Source: Phytohabitans rumicis (GTDB lineage Bacteria; Actinomycetota; Actinomycetes; Mycobacteriales; Micromonosporaceae). From it: a stretch of 64,000 bases of DNA. Below the pieces are notes generated by a model that ran no database searches, was not told where the DNA came from, and saw nothing but the letters and a program-made list of their open reading frames with translations. This document shows positions 10,617 to 19,648 of this stretch, piece by piece. The stretch spans positions 2,232,001 to 2,296,000 of the forward strand of contig NZ_BLPG01000001.1 in the NCBI RefSeq assembly GCF_011764445.1. The letters run 5' to 3'. Position numbers and translations under genes: made by a program. The stretch's first letter is position 1. Each line of letters starts with the position of its first letter.

Positions 10617-11794
10617 AGCGCTTGAAGATCTCCCGGCTGACCCTGCGCGCCCGGCTGACCATCGTCTACGGCGGTCTGTTCCTGCTCGCCGGCGTGGTCC
10701 TGCTCGGCGTGACATACGTGCTGGTGTCCCAGCGCCTGCCGCACGGCGAGTTCACCGTCTCCGGCTCCGCCCGGGCGGACCTCGAACCCCCCGTCGGCGC
10801 GGCCGCCAACCAGACCATCGTCGGGGAGGTACGCGGCGAGGCGCTCAACGCGCTCTTCACCCAGGGCGGCATCGCCCTCGCCGTGGTGGGCGCGGCCGCC
10901 ATCGCGCTGGGCTGGCTGATCGCCGGGCGGGTGCTGCAGCCGCTGCAACGGGTCACCGAGACCGCCCAGCGCATCGCCTACGCCCCGGCCGCCGACCGCG
11001 GGCTGCACGAGCGGATCGCGCTGAACGGCCCGCATGACGAGATCAAGGAGCTGGCCGACACGTTCGACGTGATGCTGGAACGCCTCGACCACTCGTTCGA
11101 CGGCCAGCGACGGTTCATCGCCAACGCCTCGCACGAGCTGCGTACGCCGCTCACGCTCAACCGGGCGCTGCTGGAGGTCGCGGTGCAACGCCCAACCGCC
11201 TCGGTCGAGGTACGCCAGCTCGGCGACACCCTCCTCGGCATCAACGCGCGCCACGAACGGCTGATCGACGGGCTGCTCCTGCTGGCCCGCTCCGAGCGCG
11301 AGCTCACCGAACACTCCTATGTGGACATCGCCGACATCGTCGAGCACGTGGCCGGCCAGGTGCCGCAGAACGGCGTCACGGTCCTCACCGAGCCCGGCGA
11401 GGCACCCACCGCGGGCAACCCCGTCCTGCTGGAACGGCTGGTGCAGAACCTGGTGGAGAACGGGGTCCGCTACAACGTGCCGGACGACGGCTGGGTGGGC
11501 GTCACGAGCGACACCCACCCGGACGGCTCGGTGGTGCTCGTCGTCAGCAACACCGGCCCGGTCGTCCCCCGGTACGAGATCCCGCGCCTCTTCGAGCCGT
11601 TCCACCGGCTGGGCGAGGACCGGGTCACCAACGGCGGCGGCGCGGGGCTCGGGCTGTCGATCGTCCGGGCGGTGGCCCGCGCGCACGGCGGCGACGTGGA
11701 CGCCGTACCCCGGGGAGGTGGCGGCCTGGTCGTCACCGTGACCCTGCCGGGAGCGCCACCGCCCCCGGCGCTAGGGAGTGACCCAGCCGGTTAG
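10613..11794 (+). CDS. Sensor histidine kinase
   Basis: Two TM helices (about residues 15-38 and 80-105) bracket a short extracytoplasmic loop of roughly 45 residues, followed by a HAMP region, the H-box NASHELRTPLT, an N-box (LVQNLVENGVRYN), and G-boxes (GGGAGLGLSIVRA). The small sensor loop suggests it senses the membrane itself or an associated protein rather than a large ligand, as in kinases tied to ABC pumps of the BceAB/MacAB type. It begins with GTG overlapping the regulator stop (GTGA) and ends 24 bases inside the end of the convergent 151-residue gene, so the two transcripts overlap. Confidence 0.9.
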   Translation: MKRLKISRLTLRARLTIVYGGLFLLAGVVLLGVTYVLVSQRLPHGEFTVSGSARADLEPPVGAAANQTIVGEVRGEALNALFTQGGIALAVVGAAAIALGWLIAGRVLQPLQRVTETAQRIAYAPAADRGLHERIALNGPHDEIKELADTFDVMLERLDHSFDGQRRFIANASHELRTPLTLNRALLEVAVQRPTASVEVRQLGDTLLGINARHERLIDGLLLLARSERELTEHSYVDIADIVEHVAGQVPQNGVTVLTEPGEAPTAGNPVLLERLVQNLVENGVRYNVPDDGWVGVTSDTHPDGSVVLVVSNTGPVVPRYEIPRLFEPFHRLGEDRVTNGGGAGLGLSIVRAVARAHGGDVDAVPRGGGGLVVTVTLPGAPPPPALGSDPAG

Positions 11795-12226
11795 CCCGGA
11801 CGCGCCGCTGGCCGCGCGGACCAGCAGCCGAAACGGCCCCGGCGGCACCGGCCGGACGGCGAAGAACCCCAACTCGTCGATGTGCGCCGCGGCCACCTCC
11901 TCGGCCGCCACGAAGACGCCGACGGACCCCGGCTGGGCCGGCAGGATCTGCCCGAGCAGGGCGTCCGGCGTCAGCTCCAGCTCGATCGTCAGGCCCGCCG
12001 AGGCGTACCGCAGCGCGCGCAGCGTCGCGTCCTCGGCGCGCAGCAGCGGCGCGGTCCCGTGGTTGGCCGAGTCGTACAGGAGGTGGGCGAGCTCGGCGTC
12101 GATCGTGCGCCACGCGTACGCCGCCTTGCCCGCCTCGACGAACCCACGCGGCACGGCCCGCGCCGCGGCCAAGGCGTCCTTCAACACCTCGAGAAGGTCC
12201 TCATCGCTCCACGGTCGGCTCGCCAC
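11771..12226 (-). CDS. 151-residue protein of unknown function coupled to an ECF sigma gene
   Basis: I do not recognise a named domain. The N-terminal half is helical (DEDLLEVLKDALAAARAVP, then VEAGKAAYAWRTIDAELAHL); the C-terminal half has alternating hydrophobic beta-like segments (LTIELEL, GVFVAAEE) and ends in RPVPPGPFRLLV. No signal peptide or TM helix is visible, so it should be cytoplasmic. The start is the GTG at 12226: it is preceded by a complete Shine-Dalgarno stretch (GGAGGTGATC), and it lies inside the sigma factor gene, overlapping it by 26 bases. The tight coupling fits a partner or antagonist of the sigma factor, and the nearby CHAT protease makes it a possible cleavage substrate. 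Both are inference. Confidence 0.7.
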   Translation of the reverse strand: MASRPWSDEDLLEVLKDALAAARAVPRGFVEAGKAAYAWRTIDAELAHLLYDSANHGTAPLLRAEDATLRALRYASAGLTIELELTPDALLGQILPAQPGSVGVFVAAEEVAAAHIDELGFFAVRPVPPGPFRLLVRAASGASGLTGWVTP

Positions 12227-12824
12227 GGTGATCACCTCCTCCGGCCCGCTCGACCCGGCTGTCGAGCAAGGCGACGATGGCCGGGCAGCGGCGCATCCGG
12301 TCCAGGCAGCGGGCCCGGCTCGGTCCGATGCTGCCCACCCGCATGTGCAACCGCCGGCCGATCTCCTCGTACGGCACCGGCGGGTCTCGCATGAGCAGCG
12401 AGAGCAGGAGCTGGCAGCGCGGCGGCAGCTCGCCGAAGGCGGCACGCGCGGCGGCGTTGCGCTCGTGGGCGAGCACCTCCTCCTCGACCGCGACCGCCGC
12501 GACGTCGGCCACGTCGTGGCCTTCGACCAGCGGGTCGACCGGCTCGCTGCGCCGCGTGGACCGCAGCAGCCGCAGGCACTCGCGCTGGGTGGTCGTGGCG
12601 ATCCAGCCGGGCAGGGCCGCCGGCTCGCGCAGCGCGGACAGGTGCTCGACCAGCCGCAGCCACACACTCTGGTTGACGTCCTCGGCGTCCGCCATCGACA
12701 GCCGGTACCGCCGGCAGACGGCGAACACCAGGGGCGCGTACCGTTCGACCACCTCGTCCCAGGCGGCCCGGTCGCCGTCGCGGGCCCGGGTGACGAGGAG
12801 GACGACCGCGGAGTCGTCGCGCAT
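12201..12824 (-). CDS. ECF-type RNA polymerase sigma factor
   Basis: A 207-residue sigma factor. Region 2 is visible at about residues 20-85 (YAPLVFAVCRRYRLSMADAE through the aromatic WLRLVEHL and GWIATTTQRE), region 4 at about 125-180 (LPPRCQLLLSLLMRDPPVPY, EEIGRRLHM, ARCLDRMRR). There is no C-terminal extension typical of ECF41/42. I chose the ATG at 12824, preceded by AAGGAGA at seven bases, over an ATG 11 codons upstream. No membrane anti-sigma factor is encoded beside it; instead it is flanked by a TPR-CHAT protease upstream and an unknown protein overlapping its 3' end, so control by proteolysis is plausible. Confidence 0.9.
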   Translation of the reverse strand: MRDDSAVVLLVTRARDGDRAAWDEVVERYAPLVFAVCRRYRLSMADAEDVNQSVWLRLVEHLSALREPAALPGWIATTTQRECLRLLRSTRRSEPVDPLVEGHDVADVAAVAVEEEVLAHERNAAARAAFGELPPRCQLLLSLLMRDPPVPYEEIGRRLHMRVGSIGPSRARCLDRMRRCPAIVALLDSRVERAGGGDHRGEPTVER

Positions 12825-12893
12825 GGACGGTCTCCTTCCGCTGGCTCCTACCCGCACGGAGCACGCGGACCGGCCCGCTGATACAGCCCGCGC

Positions 12894-15517
12894 CTATCCG
12901 GAATGGCCCAGGCAGACGAAGCCCGCGGCGACCGCCATCGCCTCGTCGTCGCCGGCGACGCGCTGGACCGCCGCCAGCGCGGCCGCGGGCGGGTCGCCGC
13001 CGGCCAGCCGCTCGTGAAACCCGGCCATGAACGGCGCCGTCTCCGCATCCAGCACCGGCAGCACCGAGGCCACCAGCGCGGCGGCGCCCAGCGAGAGGAA
13101 CGTGGCGGCCAGCCCCAGCAGCTCGTCGCCGGGATACACCACCGAACGCCCGCTGTCGCAGGCCGCGAGCACCACCGTGTGCGGCACCCGGGCCAGCCGT
13201 TCCAGGTCGTACACCATGAGCGGGCCGTCCGCGAACCGCAGCGACGAGAAGAGCGGGTTGTGGGCGTAGGCGGACCCGTGCGCGGCCAGGTGCGCCAGGT
13301 CCGCGCCGTCCATCGCCGCGGTCACCGCCTCGACCGTCGCGGCCGGGCCGGTGAGCGCGGACGCGCCGTGGATCGCGGCCACCGCGCGCGCCTCCCGGTC
13401 CGCGCCGGGCAGGTGCGGGCCCGCGGCGACGATCACCCGCCCCGGGTACGCGCCGCGCGGTGGCTCGCCACCTGCCAGAGCGCCGCGGACGGCGTCACGG
13501 ACAGCGGGCGTCCGGCGCACGACGGCAAAATCGACCAGGGTACGGCGTGCAGCGGCGCGGTCGGCACGATGACGATCGCCCGGTCGCCCACCTCGGTGAG
13601 CGGGGCGAGCAGCGCGTCGTCCAGCCCCCGCGCGGCGTGGCGGACCAGCGCGAGCGCGCCCGACCGGCCGGCCACGGTGCCGCTTCGGCGGGCCAGCCGC
13701 CGCAGGCCGAACGGGATCCGGTCGACCAGGTCCCGCACCCGCGCGACCGGGCCCAGGCGGTGCAGCCGGAGCCGCCCGCCCACCACCGTGACGGCGTACA
13801 GGTCGCCGTCGTACCGGACGTACTCCAGCAGGGCGCGGTCGCCCAGGTCGGCGCCCAGCTCCCGGACGGCCAGGTGCCGCGCGGTGGCCGGGCCGGGCTC
13901 GCCCCGGCCGAACCGGCTGTGGTCGCGGATCCGGCGCTCCAGCGCCACCTGCCGCTGCAGCAGGCCCGCGGGTGGCCGGCGCGGACGCGCCTTGTCGATC
14001 TCGATCACGGTGGCCCGCAGCTGGGCCAGGTCGGCGGCGAGCGCCGCGTCGTCCGGCGGCCGGACCGGGCGCTGCCGCAGATGGCTGGCCCGGCCGAGCT
14101 CCGCCCACTCCAGGATGGCGCGCGGCCGCCCGTCCTGGAACGCCACCCGCAGGCCCAACTCGGACAGCTCGGCGCGGTGGCCGGCGGCGTACGCGCGCAG
14201 GTCGGTGGCGCCGAGGGCGGCCCCGTGCTCGTCGAGCACCGCCATCCCGGCGCGCAGCGCCCGAGCCGCGCCCCGGGCGTTGCCGGCGGTGAGCCGGGCC
14301 AGCGCGGTCGCGTACCAGGCGCGCGCCCGCAGCAGCGCCGGCCCGGTGGCGCGCGGCCGGCTCGCCCGCTCCAGCTGGGCGGACGCCTCCGGCAGCCGGC
14401 CCCGCTCCAGGGCCAGCCGCGCCACGAGCAGCCGGCCGTCGATCGCCGCGACCGGCCAGTGCGACCGCGCCACCGCGTCGACGACCCCCTCGACCCGCCG
14501 CAGGCTCACCCGCGGCCGGCGCTCGCCCGCCAGCTCCGACCGCACCACGATGAGCCGGGCCAGCGCCGCCCACTCGCGGCGCTGCTGCCGGTCGAACTCG
14601 CGCACCGCGAGCCGGGCCTGCCGCTCGGCCGCCGGGTGGTCGCCTTCGAGGAACGCCACCCGGGCCAGCAGCAGGCGCACCTCGGGCAGCGCGAGCCGGC
14701 GCCCCTCGCGTTCGAACTCGGCGACCGCCTGCTCCGCGGCCTCCCGCGCCTCCGGCAGCAGCCGGACGGACAGCAGCAGCTCGCTGCGGTCGGTCAGCAG
14801 CGGGCCGAGCTGGGCGTGCAGGGCCCCGATCCGCTCCTGCGCCCGGTGGAAGAAGTCGAGCGCCACCGGCACGTCGCCGCGCAGCCCGTGGACGTAGCCG
14901 AGGTTCGCGTGGACGTACCCCAGGGACAGGCCGAGGTCGAGCCGCTCGCACAGGCGCGCGGCCTCGGACAGGTCCGACTCGGCGGCGGCGAACTCGTACC
15001 GCTGGCCGTGCAGGACGCCCCGGTTCAGCACCACGCGCTGGATCCACAGGAGATCGTTGGCCCGGCGCAGGACCGGCAACGCCGCCCGGTAGCAGGCCAG
15101 CGCCTCGTCCAGCCGGCCGAGCTGGTGCAGGATCGCCCCGCGCTGGGCCCGCGCCCGCGCCCCCTCGACCCGCCCCAGGTGCTCGATCGCCACGTCGATC
15201 TCCCGCAGCGCCTGCCGCGGCCGCCCGCGCTGGTTCAACGCGAACGCGAGCGTCATCCGCGCCTCGGCGGCCAGCGTCGCCGAGCCCGCACTCCGCCCCA
15301 GCGTGATCGCCCGGCGCAGGTGCCGCATGGCGGTGTCGAGATCTTCCCGGTGGAACGCGGCCAGCCCCCACGCCCGCTCGGCGACGGCGGCGGCGCCCGG
15401 ATCACCCTCCGCGCGCGCCTGCCGTACGACGGCGGCGGCGAGCGCCAGCGCGCGATCGGGATCGTCCTCGGCGAGCCGGAGCGCCTCCTGTGCGGCCTTC
15501 GTCGTCGCAGCCACCAC
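12894..15517 (-). CDS. TPR-CHAT protease (caspase-like), one frameshift
   Basis: About 874 residues. The N-terminal 600 residues are Ala/Leu/Arg-rich helical repeats of TPR type (for example ALNQRGRPRQALREIDVAIE and LGYVHGLRGDVPVALDFFHR). The C-terminal part is a CHAT domain, a caspase/separase-clan cysteine peptidase, with catalytic His in LAHLAAHGSA (about residue 747) and Cys in VVLAACDSGR (about 787). The frame breaks at the CCCC run 13440-13443; one more base joins SHRAARTRG to RVIVAAGPHL. The start is uncertain: GTG at 15517 (or 15514) fits the repeat boundary, while a GTG at 15565 is also in frame. It lies 70 bases upstream of the ECF sigma gene on the same strand and is divergent from a subtilisin-like protease. 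Confidence 0.85.
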
Positions 15518-15640
15518 GGAACTCAGGGTGGCCGGACACGGGGCGTCACGGCAATAGACTTTCACCGCAGGTGTATCAGCCGACCGACCCCGCGCTTCCG
15601 GCAGTTAGTGAACTCCACGCTCAACGCCGGAAGGATGATC

Positions 15641-17017
15641 ATGGCCGAGTACAACGAACTCGTCGTGGCGCTGCCGTACAGGTCGGTGGTGACAGAGGCG
15701 CTCGGCAACCTGGGCATCAAGCTCGGTGAGTCCCGCCCCAACGACAGCGACGAGCGGCTGGGGCTCGCCCTGCTGACGCTCATGGGCCTCGACGACCCCC
15801 TCAGACCAGACCCGCCGGACGCCGCGGCACCCTGGAAGGACCACTGGGTGGCCGCGTACGACCTCGTGACCAAGGACCCCGCCGTGCGCACACCGTCCAA
15901 CGTGGACGTCCTGCTGCGCGCGCTGCGCCTGGGTATCGGCAAGGAGAACGGGGGCTGGTACCCGGAGTTCGGCAAGAACCGCGATATCTCCGACGTGGAA
16001 GGCTTGCCGTACATCAGCGGTGGCCTCGACCCGCGGATGCCGCCGGTGCCGGTCGACCCGCCCGCGAAGCGCATCCCCACCAAGGTGGACGGCCGCCTGC
16101 CCGGCGAAGGCGTGGAGGTCGCCCTCCTGGACACGGCGATCTTCCCGAACACCCGGCTCGCCGGCGGCTACCTCGCCGGCCACCACGACAAGTACGACCC
16201 GGAGCGGCCGGTGGACATGCCCGCACCGGTCGGGCACTCGGCGTTCATCACCGGCCTGATCCTGGACCGCGCACCCGGCGCCCAGGTCATCGTCCGGAAG
16301 GTACTGTCCGACGAAGAGGCCAAGGCGACGACGTGGGACCTGGCCACCAAGATGGCGGGTCTCGTCGGCTCCGGGGTCAGCATCCTGGTCCTCGCGTGCG
16401 GCTGCTACACCGCCGACGGGCAGGCGCCGCTGGTCCTGCGCAAGGCCATCGAGCTGCTCACCCCAGGCATCCTGATCCTGGCCGCGGCCGGCAACCACGG
16501 CGACGTCAAGACCAAGGAGGGCGCGATCGTGTCCCCGAAGAGCCCCACGTTCCCCGCCGCCCAACCGGAGGTGCTGGCCGTCGGCGCCGACAACGCGGCC
16601 GGCGAGCCGGCGTCGTTCAGCCCGAACGCACCGTGGGTCGGCCTGTGGGCGCCCGGCGTCGGCGTGGAGAGCGAATACCTGGATGGCGACGTCATCGTCG
16701 TCAAGGACGACGTGACGGAGCACGTGCCCTTCAAGGGGTACGCCCGCTGGAGCGGCACGTCGTTCTCCGTCGCGACCGCGGCCGGCGAGATCGCCGCCCG
16801 CACCCGCCCCGGCCAGGTAACCCCTCACCAAGCCGCCGCCCAACTCCTATCCGGCGCCGCCACCACCACCGCCATCCACCCTAGCCCCCGTCCCTATCCC
16901 CGTCCCCTAGCCCCCGTCCCTATCCCCGTCCCCTATCCCCGTCGATCAAGGGCAAACGGTCGTGCTTTGATCTCTAATCCACGGCCGTTTGCCCTTGATC
17001 GGCGCCGAAGTCCTTGA
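15641..17017 (+). CDS. Cytoplasmic S8 (subtilisin-like) serine protease
   Basis: A 458-residue open frame whose middle shows a subtilisin triad: Asp164 in VALLDTAIFP, His199 in VGHSAFITG (the usual GHGTHVAG is changed), Asn285 in AAAGNHGD and Ser374 in WSGTSFSVATAAG. There is no signal peptide; the first 150 residues are a helical extension in place of a secretory prodomain, so it should act inside the cell. GGAAGG precedes the ATG at 15641. The last 45 residues are Pro/Arg-rich and the final residues (from about 16940) are translated from a family A repeat, which supplies the stop. It faces the TPR-CHAT gene across about 120 bases and may belong to the same proteolytic pathway. Confidence 0.8.
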   Translation: MAEYNELVVALPYRSVVTEALGNLGIKLGESRPNDSDERLGLALLTLMGLDDPLRPDPPDAAAPWKDHWVAAYDLVTKDPAVRTPSNVDVLLRALRLGIGKENGGWYPEFGKNRDISDVEGLPYISGGLDPRMPPVPVDPPAKRIPTKVDGRLPGEGVEVALLDTAIFPNTRLAGGYLAGHHDKYDPERPVDMPAPVGHSAFITGLILDRAPGAQVIVRKVLSDEEAKATTWDLATKMAGLVGSGVSILVLACGCYTADGQAPLVLRKAIELLTPGILILAAAGNHGDVKTKEGAIVSPKSPTFPAAQPEVLAVGADNAAGEPASFSPNAPWVGLWAPGVGVESEYLDGDVIVVKDDVTEHVPFKGYARWSGTSFSVATAAGEIAARTRPGQVTPHQAAAQLLSGAATTTAIHPSPRPYPRPLAPVPIPVPYPRRSRANGRALISNPRPFALDRRRSP

Positions 17018-17023
17018 TCGGCG
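16941..17023. repeat. Family A palindromic repeat, copy A1
   Basis: Two 25-base arms related to CGTCGATCAAGGGCA are separated by a 15-base loop, with a shorter outer arm (TCCTTGATCGGCG) on the right. This copy lies inside the 3' end of the S8 protease frame and gives it its stop codon. Confidence 0.9.
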
Positions 17024-17113
17024 AGCGGGTGGGGTGGGCGGGGGTCCGCCCTGAGTGGGGCCTAAGGCCGGGGAGCTCCTTCACGTCGGACCGGCCGACG
17101 TGAAGCGAGGAGG

Positions 17114-17151
17114 TCTAGACGAGATGGGGCTCGATCTCAGCCATTTCTCTT
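17114..17151. repeat. Family D repeat, degenerate copy
   Basis: It begins TCTAGACGAG and shares the core GGGCTCGATCTCAGCC with the copy at 36042-36090, but its right arm has diverged (CATTTCTCTTCC instead of a complementary CTCGTCTAGA). Confidence 0.65.
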
Positions 17152-17165
17152 CCCGGGCCATCCGT

Positions 17166-17213
17166 GACCGTGGCGAATAGTTGCCCCGCAGCGGGCAATT
17201 CCTCGCCACAGTC
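17166..17213. repeat. Family C palindrome, imperfect copy
   Basis: Arms GACCGTGGCGAATAGTTGCC and a nearly complementary right arm ending CCTCGCCACAGTC enclose a short GC loop. It is the least symmetrical of three copies in the window. Confidence 0.8.
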
Positions 17214-17260
17214 GCCAGGGCGACGCCGACCGACACGAAGTCAAAGATCCCCGGGTTTGC

Positions 17261-17287
17261 TTAACTTCCCGGCCTTGCGGGCGCCCC
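17261..17287. repeat. Family B element
   Basis: A 27-base unit starting TTAACTTCCCGGCCTTG and ending GGGCGCCCC; four related units occur at 26020, 26214, 35780 and 36269, in both orientations. Confidence 0.7.
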
Positions 17288-17385
17288 ACCCACGTCGGGG
17301 CCACCAATAGGGCCCCCCTACCGGGAAGGTCAGCCCCGCCCACGCCCCACACCCCACGCCCAAGCACCCTCGCCCGCCCCTCCGC

Positions 17386-17466
17386 GCCGATCAAGGACTT
17401 TCGCGCCGATCAAGGGCAAACGGTCGTGGATCGGAGATCAAAGCACGACCATATGCCCTTGATCGA
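17386..17466. repeat. Family A palindromic repeat, copy A2
   Basis: The outer short arm (GATCAAGGACTTTCG) is on the left here, opposite to copy A1, so the element is inverted. The loop is GATCGGAGATCAAAG. Confidence 0.9.
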
Positions 17467-17592
17467 CGAGGGGAGGCGGGCGAGGATGCCCTTGATCGAC
17501 GACGGGGGGCGGGTAGGGAGGCGCCCGCAAGATCACGGTGATCAGGGACCTGCTCCCTTGACACGCCGCAACACACCCGAGCTACTCCCTGA

Positions 17593-19648
17593 TCAACGCC
17601 GCTGGGCGGCCAGGGTTCGGGCGGTGGGGGTGGGAACGGGGGAGCGGAGGGTGAGGCGGGCGGAGGTGGGGTGCCACGTCGCGGACCAGCCGGCGGCGCC
17701 GCCCGGTCCTACCCAGGCCACGTCCAGCTGCTGGCCGCGGCGTTCCGGCAGCTCCACGGTCAGTACGTCGTCCGCGCCCGGCCGGCGCCAGACCGTGAGC
17801 AGGTCGCGGTCGGGGGTACGCAGGCCGGCGGTCACCCACGGGTCGGTCCAGCCGGGTACGCCGGTGGGCCAGAACGGGGTGGCCGAGTGGATCGCCGGGA
17901 GCAGGTCGCGATGGGCGCGTACCGCCTCGGCGACGAGCGCGCGCTGCTCCCCGTCATCCGGTCGAGGTGACCGGACAGGTAGAGCCGACCGAGCATGCCG
18001 GTGGTGAGGGTGAAGCGGATCTCCTCGTCCGACATCTCCGGCTGCGGGTACGCCCAGTTGCCGGCCTGCTCGGGCAGGATCGACAGGAACGCGGCGGCCG
18101 CGATCGGCGGGTACCGCAGAAACTCCTGTTGGTCCGATGTGGACTGGAGGTGCAGGCGGGACAGGAGCGCGTAGTCCTGGCGCATGGCACCGGATGCGCA
18201 GTTCTCCAACAGGAGGTCGGGATGGCGCGCCAGCACACCGTCCAACCAGGACAGGTACGCCCGGCCGCTCTCCAGCAGCCCGTGACCGGGGTACGGCGTA
18301 CCCGCGTCGGTGCCGGGTCCGGCGGTGATGTTGTAGTCGAGCTTGACGTACCCGATGCCGAAGTCCGCGACGAGCCGGTCGACGACGCCGTCGAGGTGGG
18401 CGCGGGCGGCCGGGTGGCGCAGGTCGAGGTGCAGCCGGCCGTGTTCGACGACCGGCGCCCCGCCGCGGGTCAGGAACGCCGCCGCGGGCAGCTGGCCGGC
18501 CAGCGGGCTGCGTACGCCGACGACCTCGGGTTCCAGCCACAGGCCGGGCACCATGCCGGCGTTCCGGATCGCGTCGATGACCTCGCCGAGGCCGCCCGGG
18601 AAGCGGGTCGTGGACGGGCGCCATTCGCCCACCGCGTCCCACCAGTGGGTGCTGTCGTCGTACCAGCCGGCGTCGACGCAGAAGACGTCCGCGCCGACCT
18701 CGGCTGCCGCGGCGATCAGCGGGAGCAGCCGTTCGGTGGTCGGGTCGCCCATGAGCGTGTTCATGAAGTCGTTGAACACCACCGGCGCGGCGTCACCCCG
18801 GCTGCGACGCAGGACCCGGCGGTACGCGGTGAGCTCCGCGGCCACCCCGTCCAGGCCGCCGTCGGCGAGGACCAGCGCCACCGGCACGGTCTCGAACCGC
18901 TCCCCCGGCCGCAGGGTCAGGCCCCACTGGTGCGGCTCGTCGCAGGGACCCAGCAGAGCCAGGTACGGGCCGTCCCGCCGTTCGCCGATCTCCCAGGTCC
19001 ACGGGCCGTTGTGCTCGATCTGCCAACCCCAGCCGCGCCCGGTGTCCCGGTCGACGAGCATCCCGACCGGCAGGTCGCCGCCGGTGGACCAGGACGAGTG
19101 CCCGTGCCGGACGAGCCGCCCGCGCTGGTCCTGACCGTGGAACGCCAGGCCGAGGTCGACCAGGCCGGCATCCCGCAGCGGGCGCCCGGTCCAGCGGTTC
19201 TCGCCGAGCCACTGCGACTGTCCCGCGTAGAGGTCCAGCCGGTCGGCCGGTACGCCGATGGAGGTGGCCAGGGAGGTCACCGCCCGCAGCTCGACCGGCG
19301 CCGAACCCTCGTTCACGATCTCGGTGGTGATCCGCACGGCGGCGACGCCCGGCGCGGACCGCAAGACGGAGTCGACCCGCAGGCCGGTCGCGGCGTCGAC
19401 CTGGCTGACCCGGAGCCGGTGCCATGGGCCGTCCCCGTCCGCCTCGTGCCCGGCGTAGCGCAGCCGTGCCCCGACCGCGGTCTCGACCGTACACAGGCTC
19501 GCCCGCCCCGGCCGTGGCCGCCGGCGAGGATCTCGACCAGCGCCTGCCCGGGCTCGCCGCCCGGCGGCAACGCCAGCCGCACCGGCCCGTCCGGGTCGGT
19601 CGACAGCGCCAGGCGCAGCCGCTCGTGCCCCCAACTGATGCCGGCCAT
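17593..19648 (-). CDS. GH36-type alpha-galactosidase, two frameshifts
   Basis: About 685 residues matching GH36 (clan GH-D) enzymes: N-terminal beta-supersandwich (GWGWQIEHNGPWTWEIGE), then the barrel with DAGWYDD, the nucleophile Asp in YVKLDYN, and the acid/base region ENCASG...SDQQEFLRYP. It hydrolyses terminal alpha-galactosyl residues. There is no signal peptide, so it acts on imported oligosaccharides. Breaks in the CCCC runs at 19506-19509 and 17949-17952 split it into three frames; one base added at each restores the family sequence. The ATG at 19648 overlaps the LacI stop by one base (TGATG) and follows GGGAGG, so regulator and enzyme are cotranscribed. Confidence 0.85.

Larger units (their letters stand above)
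17018..17592. other. Repeat island without genes
   Basis: No credible gene is visible between the S8 protease and the alpha-galactosidase. The stretch holds a small hairpin at 17078-17104 (arms CTTCACGTCGG and its complement), family D, C and B elements and copy A2, in that order, followed by a degenerate partial family A arm near 17484-17500. The same families recur together at 26.0-26.3 kb and 35.6-36.3 kb. Confidence 0.8.

Noticed and set aside
11771-17017. A full Craspase (type III-E CRISPR) locus
   Set aside because: There is no Cas7-11/gRAMP gene, adaptation gene or array; only the protease/sigma logic is similar.
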